DNA of 64,000 nucleotides from Hoylesella saccharolytica JCM 17484 (GCF_000614205.1 NZ_BAKN01000010.1:16721-80720); one strand, 5' to 3'; counted from the stretch's first letter, positions 53,461 to 63,823 are shown. The notes: generated from the letters alone by a model not told the origin. Program-made: numbers and translations.

Positions 53461-54503
53461 ACTTTATTTTCTTCGTTATTAATATTCTCGTTATTTTCTT
53501 CTTTTATTTCAGTCTCATCTTTCTGCTCAACGGGCTTTTTATCTTCAACGGGGGCGTCACGTTTTACGCGTGGTTCGGGCATTACTTTGAGTAGTTTTCC
53601 ACTCGAAATCAATCCACGAGCTATCGTATCAAGCATTCCGTTTATATAGCCTCCGCTCCGAGAGGTACTGTATAACTTAGCCAAATCTACATACTCGTTA
53701 ATTGTTACACTTACCGGAATATTCGAAAAAGTGAGCATTTCGGCAATGGCTATTTGCATAATCACCACATCCATGTATGCCAAACGAGAGAAATCCCAAT
53801 TGCGAGAGTTTTCGCTCATATAGCGTTGATACTGGTCGGCATTCAGAATTGCAGCCCTAAAAAGTCGTTGTGCAAAATCTCTATCCTCAACATCTTTATA
53901 TTCGGGCAACAGTTCTTGTTGATCACCATTATCGGGTTCAAAACGTTTAATAGTCTTTAATACAAATGTATCAACAATTTCTTTGTCGTCATTCCAATAC
54001 AAACTCTTCTCTTCCAACAACGCATCCAAATCACTATTGTCTTGAATAAGCTGTTTATAAAGTTTACGCCAAAGCTCTCGATCTGCTTCATACGAGCTAT
54101 CATCGCTTACCATATACTCTTGATAAGCCTCCGTCTGCTCTACCTGATTACATAATTTGCGAACCGCTTCGATATCATCTTCCCATCTTTGTTTGAATGT
54201 TTCCATAAAGCTGGTCAGCATTTTATTCTCTTCAAGTTGCACGGCAAACTTATTCAGAATAAACTTTTGAGACGGCACCTCTGTACCTTCACGTTCTGCT
54301 TGTTGAGTAATTATGTCTATTCTGTGCCGTTCTTCATTGGTTATCGCTACAATAAGCGCCAACAGATAATTATACAAATCGTAAGCTTTAGAGAGGCTGA
54401 AAAGCAATTCTTTTTCAGCATTATCCATGTTTTTGTTGCTATTTTGATAATAAGCATACGTTAACTGGACAATTTTAATTCGTATCAATTCCCTATTAAT
54501 CAT
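53457..54503 (-). CDS. nusB: Transcription antitermination factor NusB
   Basis: Binds the boxA RNA with NusE in antitermination complexes. The C-terminal half has the NusB domain (FAQRLFRAAILNADQY, NWDFSRLAYMDVVIMQIAIAEML, VTINEYVDLAKLYSTSRSGGYINGMLD). At 348 residues it carries a long N-terminal extension, common in this phylum, and an acidic Lys/Glu-rich tail. The start at 54503 (MINRELIRIKIVQ) is chosen over the ORF start. It heads the operon. Confidence 0.92.
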   Translation of the reverse strand: MINRELIRIKIVQLTYAYYQNSNKNMDNAEKELLFSLSKAYDLYNYLLALIVAITNEERHRIDIITQQAEREGTEVPSQKFILNKFAVQLEENKMLTSFMETFKQRWEDDIEAVRKLCNQVEQTEAYQEYMVSDDSSYEADRELWRKLYKQLIQDNSDLDALLEEKSLYWNDDKEIVDTFVLKTIKRFEPDNGDQQELLPEYKDVEDRDFAQRLFRAAILNADQYQRYMSENSRNWDFSRLAYMDVVIMQIAIAEMLTFSNIPVSVTINEYVDLAKLYSTSRSGGYINGMLDTIARGLISSGKLLKVMPEPRVKRDAPVEDKKPVEQKDETEIKEENNENINNEENKV

Positions 54504-54530
54504 CGCGCTGTGTTTCTTTATATCAAGTTG

Positions 54531-54562
54531 CAAATATAGAATTTTTCGCGTAAATATGCAAG
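54531..54562 (-). promoter_or_regulatory. Promoter of the nusB operon
   Basis: Minus strand: CTTG (54562-54559), 20 nt, TATATTTG (54538-54531), 28 bp before nusB. Confidence 0.7.
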
Positions 54563-54687
54563 TAACCGAATACTTTTCTATGTTTCCCTATTAGTTTTTT
54601 CAGGTGTAAAGTTATAAAAAACAGCGAATACATAGCCATAGAATTATCGTTTGTTTTGACAAAATATATTTATTAAATCTTTTTCGA

Positions 54688-55120
54688 CTGGTCAATTTTA
54701 TGGATTTTTGAGATCAAAAATTAAAAACAAAGGTATATCCACTTTCGGTTTTCCGGACATTTAACATTTCAATTCTACAGAAAAATTCAGTCTATATTTT
54801 GGCTAAAACAAATGTTTAGCATGCAAAAGAATAGCTTTCGGAAGGTAAAAGAATAGCTTTTGCCACTCAAAAGCATAAGTTTTGTATCCTAAAAGCATAG
54901 TTTTTACAACTCAAAATCTATGTTTTAGGGGGGCTAAAAAGTATCCAAACCGAGTGTATTCAATATCTCCAAGCCTATATCTATCTGATTATCAAGCATT
55001 CAGGAACATACATAAGATTAACGTATTTGCAAACAGACGAACACTTGGAGATTTCTATCGCAAGGATTTGAAGTCAGTAATCCGTTTTTTAACATATGTA
55101 AATTGGTCAATTTTATGGAT
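54688..55120 (+). repeat. 433-bp intergenic repeat element, copy C
   Basis: Bounded by CTGGTCAATTTTATGGAT (54688-54705) and TTGGTCAATTTTATGGAT (55103-55120). Units start at 54827, 54849, 54871, 54893 and 54915, again exactly 22 bp apart. TGATTATCAA is at 54986-54995, 117 bp before the right box. It shares long near-identical stretches with copy A (54757-54790 and 55085-55120). The element occupies the space between the nusB promoter and the rplY promoter. Confidence 0.85.
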
Positions 55121-55203
55121 ACATATATACACAAAAAGTAAAGTAAAAAGAAATGCCTAAATAATCATCAATACCTTATATAATATCATTTTTGAAGATT
55201 ACT

Positions 55204-55235
55204 CTTGTGCAATTCGTTCAAAAAGCGTACCTTTG
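55204..55235 (+). promoter_or_regulatory. Promoter of rplY
   Basis: CTTG (55204-55207), 20 nt, TACCTTTG (55228-55235). The ATG is 99 bp downstream, leaving a leader of about 95 nt without an obvious structured regulator. Confidence 0.7.
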
Positions 55236-55334
55236 CAGTGCTTTTAAAAGCGCACATCAATGAAGAAATTGATATTTTCGTGTGATGGCGAATTAAGCAT
55301 TTCGTATTAACAACTTAATTTAGAGTAACACATT

Positions 55335-55940
55335 ATGAAAGAAATTAATGTAAAAGGTCAGAAAAGAAGCGACCTTGGAAAAAAAGCTTCTAAAGAGATG
55401 AGAAAAGAGGGTATGATTCCTTGCAACCTTTACGGAGAAGCAAAAGATGCCAACGGACAGCCTGAAGCAGTAGCATTCATGGTACCCATGGCCGAACTTC
55501 GTAAAGTGGTTTACACCCCGCACATCTATGTTATCAATCTCGACATTGATGGTAAAAAGCACACTGCCATCATGAAAGAACTGCAATTTCACCCGGTTAC
55601 GGATGCGTTGTTGCACGTAGACTTCTTTGAAATCAATGAGAAGAAAGATATTTCCATCGGTATTCCAGTTAATTTAGTGGGTCATGCACAAGGTGTTCGC
55701 GATGGCGGTAGAATGAGCTTGTCTATCCGTAAGTTGGTTGTAAAGGCTCCTTATAAACAAATTCCGGAGAAACTTGACATCGATGTAACGGCGATGACTA
55801 TTGGTAAGAGCATCAAGGCTGGTGAATTGAATTTCGACGGTCTTGAGATTATCACACCCAAGGATGTGGTAATATGCTCTATTAAGATGACACGTGCTGC
55901 CGCTGCTGCCGCTGCTGCTGCAAGCGCAGAAGGCAAATAA
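55335..55940 (+). CDS. rplY: 50S ribosomal protein L25/general stress protein Ctc
   Basis: Ribosomal protein binding 5S rRNA. The 201 residues have the L25 domain (KGQKRSDLGKKASKEMRKEGMIPCNLYGE) and the Ctc C-terminal beta domain (DIDVTAMTIGKSIKAGELNFDGLEIITP). The tail is a run of Ala ending SAEGK. It is the first gene of a plus-strand operon with pth. Confidence 0.95.
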   Translation: MKEINVKGQKRSDLGKKASKEMRKEGMIPCNLYGEAKDANGQPEAVAFMVPMAELRKVVYTPHIYVINLDIDGKKHTAIMKELQFHPVTDALLHVDFFEINEKKDISIGIPVNLVGHAQGVRDGGRMSLSIRKLVVKAPYKQIPEKLDIDVTAMTIGKSIKAGELNFDGLEIITPKDVVICSIKMTRAAAAAAAAASAEGK

Positions 55941-55951
55941 TCATTCTTTGA

Positions 55952-56518
55952 ATGGAAAAATACTTGATTGTAGGATTGGGAAACCCCGGTAATGAATACG
56001 AGGCGACCCGTCACAATACTGGTTTTATGATATTGGACGCTTTCGCAAAAGCGTCCAATATTGTTTTTGCTGACAAACGTTATGGCTTTATTGGCGAAAC
56101 ATCATTGAAAGGTCGAAAGATATTTTTACTGAAACCCACCACTTATATGAATCTCAGTGGCAACGCTGTGAGATACTGGCTAGATAAAGAAAACATCGCA
56201 CTTGAACATCTACTGGTTGTTGTTGACGACCTAGCTTTACCACTCGGGGCTTTACGACTGAAAGGAAACGGCAGTAATGGAGGCCATAACGGACTGGGAC
56301 ATATTCAGCAACTCTTGGGCAACCAATATGCGCGACTACGAGTAGGAATAGGAAACGATTTTCCACGTGGCGGTCAGGTAGACTGGGTTTTAGGAAGATA
56401 TAACGACGAGGAGATGAAAATACTTCAGCCAGCAATAGAACAGGGAATAGAAATTATTAAAAGTTTTGTACTGGCAGGACTAACCCTTACAATGAACCAA
56501 TACAACAAAAAGGGGTAA
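55952..56518 (+). CDS. pth: Peptidyl-tRNA hydrolase
   Basis: Frees tRNA from prematurely released peptidyl-tRNA. The 188 residues include [22 protein letters not shown] (Asn and His active-site residues), the second catalytic His/Asp region [16 protein letters not shown], and [12 protein letters not shown]. It begins 11 bp after rplY. Confidence 0.97.
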   Translation: MEKYLIVGLGNPGNEYEATRHNTGFMILDAFAKASNIVFADKRYGFIGETSLKGRKIFLLKPTTYMNLSGNAVRYWLDKENIALEHLLVVVDDLALPLGALRLKGNGSNGGHNGLGHIQQLLGNQYARLRVGIGNDFPRGGQVDWVLGRYNDEEMKILQPAIEQGIEIIKSFVLAGLTLTMNQYNKKG

Positions 56519-56526
56519 CAAAAAGA

Positions 56527-56937
56527 ATGAACGAAGCACGTATAGACAAATGGCTGTGGGCTGCCCGCATATTCAAAACCCGCTCAATTGCAGCTAATGC
56601 CTGCAAAAACGGACGAGTAACGATGAACGGGAATCATATAAAACCAAGCCGTATGATTAAGGCGGGCGAAACGATAGACGTAAAAAAACCACCTATAGTT
56701 TATTCGTTTAAAGTACTTCAACCCATTGAACAACGCGTAGGGGCCAAACTTATTCCCGAAATTTACGAAAATATAACCGACCCTAAGCAATACGAAATAC
56801 TGCAAATGAGCCGTATCAGTGGCTTTATAGACAGGGCACACGGAACAGGAAGACCCACAAAAAAGGAGCGCAGAGCGCTTGATGCTTTTGTCGACCCGAT
56901 GATGTTTGAGTTTGATGAGGATGATAATGAGGAATAA
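56527..56937 (+). CDS. S4-domain RNA-binding protein (HslR-like)
   Basis: A 136-residue protein with an S4 RNA-binding domain (ARIDKWLWAARIFKTRSIAANACKNGRV), similar to the heat-shock ribosome-recycling protein HslR (Hsp15), which rescues stalled 50S-tRNA complexes. It ends in an acidic tail (EFDEDDNEE). It lies 8 bp after pth, consistent with a shared translation-rescue theme. Confidence 0.9.
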   Translation: MNEARIDKWLWAARIFKTRSIAANACKNGRVTMNGNHIKPSRMIKAGETIDVKKPPIVYSFKVLQPIEQRVGAKLIPEIYENITDPKQYEILQMSRISGFIDRAHGTGRPTKKERRALDAFVDPMMFEFDEDDNEE

Positions 56938-56949
56938 ATAAACAACGAT

Positions 56950-57530
56950 ATGACTAATATTGCCATTTTTGTTTCGGGCAGCGGAACCAATTGCGAAAAC
57001 ATCATTCGACATTTTACTGATAGTAAAAACGTTAAAATTGCACTTGTACTAAGCAATCGTTCTGATGCTTACGCACTGGTGAGAGCAGAGAAATACAATA
57101 TTCCAACGGTTATTTTACCCAAAACAGACTTTTATAAGGAAGAACAACTGCTTGGCTGATGCAAACATACGCCATCGACTTTATTGTTTTAGCAGGTTTT
57201 CTTCTAATGATTCCCGATTTTCTTATTCACGCTTACAACCGCCGCATGGTCAATCTACACCCTGCCCTTTTACCAAAATTCGGAGGTAAAGGGATGTATG
57301 GGCATCACGTACACGAAGCAGTTAAAGCCGCAGGAGAGACGGAAACTGGGATGACAGTACATTGGGTAAGCAGCATTTGCGATGGTGGAGAAATTATCGC
57401 ACAGTATCGTACACCCATCAATCCGGAAGATACACCCGATGATATTGCGGCAAAAGAACATATCCTAGAACAAAAATACTTCCCAAAAGTGATAGAGCAG
57501 GTACTTCAAAGCCTTAACTCACCCACTTGA
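56950..57530 (+). CDS. purN: Phosphoribosylglycinamide formyltransferase, frame disrupted near 57154
   Basis: Third step of de novo purine synthesis: formylates GAR using 10-formyl-THF. The first frame (MTNIAIFVSGSGTNCENIIRH) stops after EEQLL-G; the second (57159-57530) carries the rest: NLHPALLPKFGGKG with the catalytic Asn-His, and VSSICDGGEII with the catalytic Asp. One base added at the GG at 57154-57155 (GGG) would give EEQLLGLMQTYAIDFIVLAG and join both, about 193 residues, normal for PurN. Confidence 0.92.
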
Positions 57531-57563
57531 CTTATTGATTTAACCCCTTCAAAATATCACGCA

Positions 57564-58295
57564 ATGAAATTTATTGTAACCCTTTCTGTCGCCTTGTTTT
57601 TTAATCTTTCGGCAACAGCACAAAAAGCATCCCAACAGTCAAAATGGCCTACTTTTCTTCAGAAAAGCGATCTTCCGGATGTTACCAGATTTATTCCCAC
57701 CCCGCCAGATACATCCAGTATTGCTTACCTTAACGACTTTAACCGTTATCAATGGGGTAAGTCGATGCGACATACACCACGCGGACAACAAGCGGTATTT
57801 GATGCATTTGTAGAGACGGATTCTATATTAAAAGGATTTTCTGAAGCTTTCGGTATGTCAATAACCCGCACAACAACCCCCGAAATCTTCACCCTTATGG
57901 AACGCGTAGAGAACGATGGGAGCCAGTCGGTACGCAGTGCGAAGAAGAAATACGCACGTAAACGGCCTTATGTACAATTTAGCGAACCTACGGGCGTTCC
58001 GCATGAAGAAGAGGCATTACGACATACAGGCTCTTTTCCGTCAGGACATACGGCGCGAGGTTGGGCTATGGCATTGGTCTTAGCCGAAATTAATCCTGCC
58101 CAACAAGATGCTATTTTGGAGCGGGGATACCAGTATGGAGAGAGCCGTGTCATTGTGGGCTATCACTATCAGAGCGATGTCGATGCAGCCAGAATTGCGG
58201 CATCAGCAATCGTTGCACGCCTGCATACCGACGAAGGTTTTATTCGCCAACTGGCGAAAGCCAAGAAAGAGTTTCAGAAACTTTCAAAAAAGTAA
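57564..58295 (+). CDS. PAP2-family (class A-type) acid phosphatase
   Basis: A 243-residue exported phosphatase with a signal peptide (residues 1-20). All three PAP2 motifs are in place: KX6RP (K127 to RP 134-135), PSGH (159-162), and SRX5HX3D (S194, R195, H201, D205). This is the arrangement of PhoN-like nonspecific acid phosphatases. Periplasmic. It follows purN after 33 bp. Confidence 0.9.
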   Translation: MKFIVTLSVALFFNLSATAQKASQQSKWPTFLQKSDLPDVTRFIPTPPDTSSIAYLNDFNRYQWGKSMRHTPRGQQAVFDAFVETDSILKGFSEAFGMSITRTTTPEIFTLMERVENDGSQSVRSAKKKYARKRPYVQFSEPTGVPHEEEALRHTGSFPSGHTARGWAMALVLAEINPAQQDAILERGYQYGESRVIVGYHYQSDVDAARIAASAIVARLHTDEGFIRQLAKAKKEFQKLSKK

Positions 58296-58320
58296 TAAAT
58301 TAAATAAGGCTTTTGTTTAA

Positions 58321-58370
58321 AACAAACTTACCGGCAGTTCGCTACAAGGTCGACTGTCGGTAAGTTTGTT
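58321..58370. terminator. Bidirectional terminator between PAP2 phosphatase and GH43 genes
   Basis: An 18-bp stem (58321-58338 with 58353-58370, one G-U pair), 14-nt loop. It ends both convergent genes. Confidence 0.85.
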
Positions 58371-58371
58371 A

Positions 58372-61300
58372 TTATTTCAGCATTTTAAAACTACGCACAA
58401 GTCCATTGCTCAACAACTCTCTGCGAATATAAAGTCCTGCTTTGTCGGGTTCTGAGCTACCCAGTTTGATACCGTCGACCGTATAATAAGCAATCGAAAC
58501 AGCTGTGGCATCGGCATTGTTGATTGTATTTACATCGGTAATTTGTCGGATAAAATCATCCATATCGACAGGATCAATACCTTTACGCGTGGGCGCTACC
58601 TTATTAATATGTCCGCTTTCATCAAAAGTAAGCTTATCTACACATACCTCGCGATGCGTTCCCGGTCCGTTATGTAAATAGTTCTTGTTAATGCGGTGAT
58701 ACACAATGTACCAATCATCGGAACCCGGAACGTTGACAACCGAATGATGTCCCGTTCCATAGATTTCGTTAGTCGGATCTTGAATAAGTACACCGGCTGC
58801 TCGGCAATAGTAATCGGTCCCACAGGTGATGTGCTGGTGCCATACGCTACATGGTAATTGGCTGAGCCTGTATCATCCACACTCCACATAAAATAATAGA
58901 TTCCGTTGCGATAAAATACATGCACGCCTTCGCGAAAAGCATAATCAGAAAGAGTGCCTCCTATCGGCGTAATAGTATACTCGTTACCTTTGACACTCAT
59001 CATATCATCCGAAAGCAAACGATAGCACAGTTTTCCGTTACCATAATACAGATAGCTTTGTCTTGAAACAGGATCGGTAAACACATCTGAGTCAATCATC
59101 TGACCTGCATTCGAACTTGTAAACAGAGGCTTGGAAGAAGCTACGAAAGGGCCAGTGGGACTCTCTGACACTGCTACCCCTAATGTTTTTTTGTTCAATA
59201 CAGGATCATGCCCACTGAAATAGAAATAATATTTCCACTTGCCATCTATCCACTTCTCTTCTATACTTGGGGCCCACGCATTGCCCGAAGCCCACTCTAC
59301 ATCCTTGTGGGCAGAAAGATTGAGAAATGTTCCCTCATCAGTAAAATCGACAAGATTGGGCGAAGAAAACACATTGAACGAATAACCGCCCCATCCGGGA
59401 TAGCCGTCGGTAGTAGGATAAATATAAAAACGACCGGTTTTTCTTGACAACAACACCTCCGGATCTGCGTGAAATGAAGGCAAAACAGGGTTAGCATTCA
59501 CCTCAACCACTACGCGATAGGTTTTTACCTGACTGCCATTGGTAAGCGTGTAAGTAACCGCTCCACTCGAAAAGTCTTGCGCACCAATAGGACTTACCTT
59601 TGTTCCTGTCGACACCCTAAACTGAGGATCGAAACGCGAAATATCGGTTTCGCGAGCAACAGGAATAAATATTCGATCGGCAGTAATCTTTAAATTATTC
59701 TGATCGATATTCACATTATCAGCTCCTTTCAGCGCGGCCGTCAGCCCGGTTGTAGGAAAAGCTGCCAGCAAAGCTTCGGTTTCTTCACGTGTAATGGGAA
59801 TAACCGTACCATGTCGAGGTGTGAAGGCACCCGATGTCAGTGTATTCTTGACAAAAGTAAACTTAGAAAGGTCGTCGCTGGAACAGAACTGATAATACCC
59901 GTTGCTGTAGCAGTCGTACATTAATATCCATTTATCCTGATTAATCAGTTTAAACACACCCGCGCCCTCAACAGCCGCTGTAGTTTGCTGCAAAGTACCA
60001 GAGGGATTCGACCATTGCGTTCCCGGTGCCTCGCCTGCCGCCGGTGTAAGACATTTAGCCGTAACTTTGCAGATACCGCCGCTACCTTCGTTCTTGTAAA
60101 ATCCGTGATAAAGACTATCCGACTCGTTGTAAACAATATTCATGTCGATAGTGGCAGAACCTCTGTCGAAGAAGAAAGTAGGAGTACCCAATAAATCGGT
60201 AAAGTCATCGTTGGTATAACAATAATAATCTTTATCATAAGGAATGGTGCCATCGTTAGTCAGCAAAGAGAAGTAAACCATACATCTGCCTTTCGTTCCA
60301 TCGGCGTTTACATAGTTAGCATCCCAAATCGTTTCAGGCGCCCAAACCCGGGTAACGTTAGCAAAATTTGTACCTGCATACTTGGTAGGAAAATGAACAA
60401 CAAAGTGTGTCCAATGAATTAAGTCTCTTGATTTCATCAGCACCAAGCCTCTATTACTGCTCCATCCCAAGTCGCTCTTCATATCCGTAGCCACCATATA
60501 AAAAGTTCCATCGGGTGCACGCAGGATATGTGGGTCGCGCAAACCTTTCATCATACTGGTTGTATCGCTGGATAAGATACGCTGCCCGTTATTCAACGGT
60601 GTATAGTTGTATCCATCGTCAGACAACGCATAATATATATTCTCGTCTTTGTTACTGGGAAAATAAACAAAAAGATAGGTGGTATAAGGCTCTTCCTGGT
60701 GCAGATAAACATCGAAAGTCTTGGTTGCCGAATGTTTGCCACGTAACAAAGTGGCAGTCAGTACGACATGCTTCTTTTCGTTGGCAGCATATTTTCTCAC
60801 CTTTCCTACATTAGAAAGATAGTTCTCGTCACTCGATTTCCATGTAATAACAGAACCAATGTACCAACGCTGGGCAAACTGAGATCGTCGTACAGATTAT
60901 GCAGCTTACCATTTAACTTCAACTCACGAACATCGTAAGCCAATGTTTCAGCATCCGAAAACTCGGGCAACACACTCACTTCAAACGTCAGCGTGTCCTT
61001 CGCCGCACCTGCTTCAATGTACGCCGTCAGCGTTGCCACCGCCTTTGCACTACCATGTGGCGGACGCGTAACGTGTCCTTCTTCAGTAATCACATGGGCA
61101 TCACTGGTTTTCCATCTAATGGTTGCCACACCGGCATAGGTTTTCGGCAGAACAATATCTTCCATCAGTGCTTCTGTTTTTGGCAATCTAAACCCGGCTA
61201 TCAGCTTCGCATTCCTCACCGAGTCGGCATACATATTGAGCGTTGTTATATTCGTTTGCAAAGCATTCAACTCAGCAGCCGAAATATTGTAATTATAAAT

Positions 61301-62086
61301 ACGCAAATCATTATACATAGCTCCCTTAAGATAAGCATCCCCCTGATAGCAGCTTTTTCCCAAATAGTTGTTGGGTGTATGGCCCAATGTCTTGGGATTC
61401 AGTGTCACCGTGCCTGCCTTAGGCAGTTTATCTACAAATACCCGAGCCACGCTTCCGCTCTGCATATACACCACATTCAACCATTTACCCTTAGGCAGAG
61501 CTTCGCCCTTACCAACCGCTTGTTCGCCTCTGTAATTGGTTTCACTGATGGCAAACCGTGTATCTTTGGCACTAAGAAAGAGATAACCCGTATCTGATGT
61601 CTTTGAAAAACACCAAACAAAATTACCGTTACCCTTTATATCTGTTGTTTCAGGAATAAAGACGTTTACCGAAACAGTATAATTTTGCAACGTAGAGATA
61701 TAATTTCCCAGTTCGCTGCCCAAATCCATATAACCATTGTCACTTCCCAATGCCAAAACGGGCAAGTTGGCATACGTAGTCAGCACAGCACCCGATTGCA
61801 AGGTGCCGGTATATACCCCCGACACATCTGCCAACTTGGTAAAATCATATCGCACCACTTTATTATTGGTTTGCATCATCTTTACACCAGCTCGCATCAC
61901 CTTATTACTACCGTGCGTTGCCTTTTTGCTGACGCGTACCGCTTTGTTACCCGTCTGCCCTGTTTGATAACTGTTTCGTCCCGATTTTTTATTACCACTC
62001 TGCCCCATCCATCCGTTGGTAGCCCATAATAAAGCCCCCATTGTCAAAGCAGAGAGAAGTGTAAAAAACAATCGTTTCATATCCAT
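58372..62086 (-). CDS. Tandem GH43 glycosidase with LamG and Ig-like domains, two frameshifts
   Basis: A secreted glycosidase of about 1,238 residues once two single-base losses (near 60856 and 58800) are corrected. Domain order: signal peptide, a Lys/Gly-rich linker, a LamG/concanavalin-like domain (about 70-260), two Ig-like domains (about 290-450, including VITWKSSDEN across the first frameshift), a first GH43 five-bladed propeller (GLRDPHILRAPDG, WAPETIWD, KNEG), an Ig-like linker, and a second GH43 propeller (SFHADPEVL, AWAPSIEE, SDVFTDP, REGVHVF). The C-terminus (AGLYIRRELLSNGLVRSFKMLK) resembles a type IX secretion sorting tail. Likely arabinan- or xylan-type substrates; unproven. Confidence 0.88.
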
Positions 62087-62656
62087 ATTATTTTTATTTG
62101 TTTATTTCTCTAATTTAAATACGACTCATCCACCCTTTTTCCGCATAGAATACTAAAAAATAGGAGGAGAAAAATATCTCTACTTCACAGAGAGTGCACG
62201 GCCCCCGACCTCTATGTTTGATATTAGAGATGAAGAATTAGAGCTGAGCAAGTAGAAATTAAGAAATAGAGAGAACCCCACTGCATCTCAAAAGAATTGA
62301 GGAAAGAACTCAACATATCGCAATAAAGTATAGATGTACTACATTACGTGTTTTTTGCTCTTTTTATATCGCGCCGGCATCCTTTCGCTTTTCACCTGCT
62401 AAACCTTTCATCTTTACCTCAGGTTAGGTGAGGATGGTGTAACAACAAAAAAGGTGAACGCACTATTTGTGCGTTCACCTTTTTATAATTTGTTGAAAAC
62501 TAAAGAACGAAACCGATGCTTAACCATTTTATAGTATCTGCATCTTATCACCCTTTGTATTTAGAAGGATTAGACATTAGGGATTAAAGATTAGGGGTTA
62601 ATTACCAAGTATCAATTAGCATTCATTTTTAATCTCTCATCCACAAGCTCCAATTC
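62087..62656. other. 570-bp intergenic region
   Basis: Holds the strong terminator at 62449-62483. Otherwise AT-rich, with no ORF, repeat copy or clear promoter box recognised. Confidence 0.6.
62449..62483. terminator. Terminator after the Gly/Lys-rich protein gene
   Basis: A 15-bp perfect stem, AAAAGGTGAACGCAC (62449-62463) and GTGCGTTCACCTTTT (62469-62483), 5-nt loop. T/A-rich on both sides, so it can act in both directions. Confidence 0.9.
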
Positions 62657-63823
62657 CTAATCCCTCTTCATAGGTACCACCACGAGCTTTCCGCCTTCTA
62701 CTTTGACGTACATCTCTTCCTGCGTGCGCGTGTTCACAACCAAGTATACTGTAACACCGTCTTTTTGGTCGGTTACGCCGCCGTAGGCCAGACAGTCGTG
62801 AGCAAGGTTCAGCTCCTCTTCCAACGCGGGAAGTAGCGGAGTAATCAGCGCCTTTTCTGGACTAACGTTTCCGTCGCCACCGCCCGGTTTGCCCTCTTTA
62901 CCCTTTTCGCCTTTGTCTTTACCAGGCTCATTGCCCTTGTCTTTACCTGCATCACCGGTTTTTCCCTTTCCCCCGTCGGGTTTCTTTTTCGAGCCGTCGT
63001 TGGTACCGCCCTTACCTTTGCCTGTGTTGCCGGTACCACCACCTTTACCGCCCTTTCCGTCTTTACCGGTATCTTTAGCTTCCTTTTGCGCCGCACTGGC
63101 TTTAAACTTCGTCTTCAAATCGGCAGAAATACGGTTCATTCTGTCTACCAACTGCAGCACCAGTTTCTTATCGTTGTTATTGGCCGCCAGCAGATAGGCC
63201 GCTTGAACACATTGACAAACAACAGCAAAGGTGGCATCCGTTTCCCGGCGAACGGTACGCGTGCCGGGCAGCTTCGTATCAACGTTATTAAGACGACGTT
63301 GCTCGTTGAGCTTTTTGTACTCCTCATTCAACGTTTTCAATCGATCCAACACCGGTGCCAAACCAAGTTTCGTAATTTCGGCAGAAAACTTTTCGGTATC
63401 TTTAATCAACCCCGAGATATGTGTACTCTCGACAGCACCCATTTCTTTCTGTATACCAAGATAAGGTTTCAGCACAGCATACAAATCTTCTGCCGATCTG
63501 CTCTCTGTACCCACCAACGACAGACGATAAGCTCTGATGAGAGCAAAAAACTGCATTAGTGTTTTGTTGCGGTCATGGTTTTTCGCGTCTAAATCCTTGG
63601 TCAGCGTCGATAAAGCAGTTTGTTTGTTAAACTCAATTTCAAGGTCGATACCTTTTTTCCACCTCGCCAGCAGGTCGGCAGGCAGATTTAGCTTGGCTGC
63701 CTCTACTTTCGCCACCAAATCGTACTGGTCGCTGTGAAACTGTGTGTGCATAACATTGTTGAAATTGTGTAGAGATGTAGCTTGAATGCTTACAATCTCA
63801 GGTAAAACTGAATTTTTCAGCAT
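62657..63823 (-). CDS. Helical protein with Gly/Lys-rich collagen-like tract (DUF6261-like)
   Basis: A 388-residue protein of unknown function. Residues 1-245 are helical and loosely resemble DUF6261 proteins of Bacteroidales (LHNFNNVMHTQFHSDQYDLV, then VRRETDATFAVVCQCVQAAYLL). Residues 249-319 are a low-complexity tract almost entirely of Gly, Lys, Asp, Thr and Pro; the last 60 residues are a small beta domain (VTVYLVVNTRTQEEMYVKVEGGK). No signal peptide was found. Family assignment is weak. Confidence 0.6.
   Translation of the reverse strand: MLKNSVLPEIVSIQATSLHNFNNVMHTQFHSDQYDLVAKVEAAKLNLPADLLARWKKGIDLEIEFNKQTALSTLTKDLDAKNHDRNKTLMQFFALIRAYRLSLVGTESRSAEDLYAVLKPYLGIQKEMGAVESTHISGLIKDTEKFSAEITKLGLAPVLDRLKTLNEEYKKLNEQRRLNNVDTKLPGTRTVRRETDATFAVVCQCVQAAYLLAANNNDKKLVLQLVDRMNRISADLKTKFKASAAQKEAKDTGKDGKGGKGGGTGNTGKGKGGTNDGSKKKPDGGKGKTGDAGKDKGNEPGKDKGEKGKEGKPGGGDGNVSPEKALITPLLPALEEELNLAHDCLAYGGVTDQKDGVTVYLVVNTRTQEEMYVKVEGGKLVVVPMKRD

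Noticed and set aside
55751..56014. Ala-rich open frame opposite the rplY tail
   Set aside because: It arises from the GCT/GCC repeat encoding the poly-Ala end of L25 on the plus strand.
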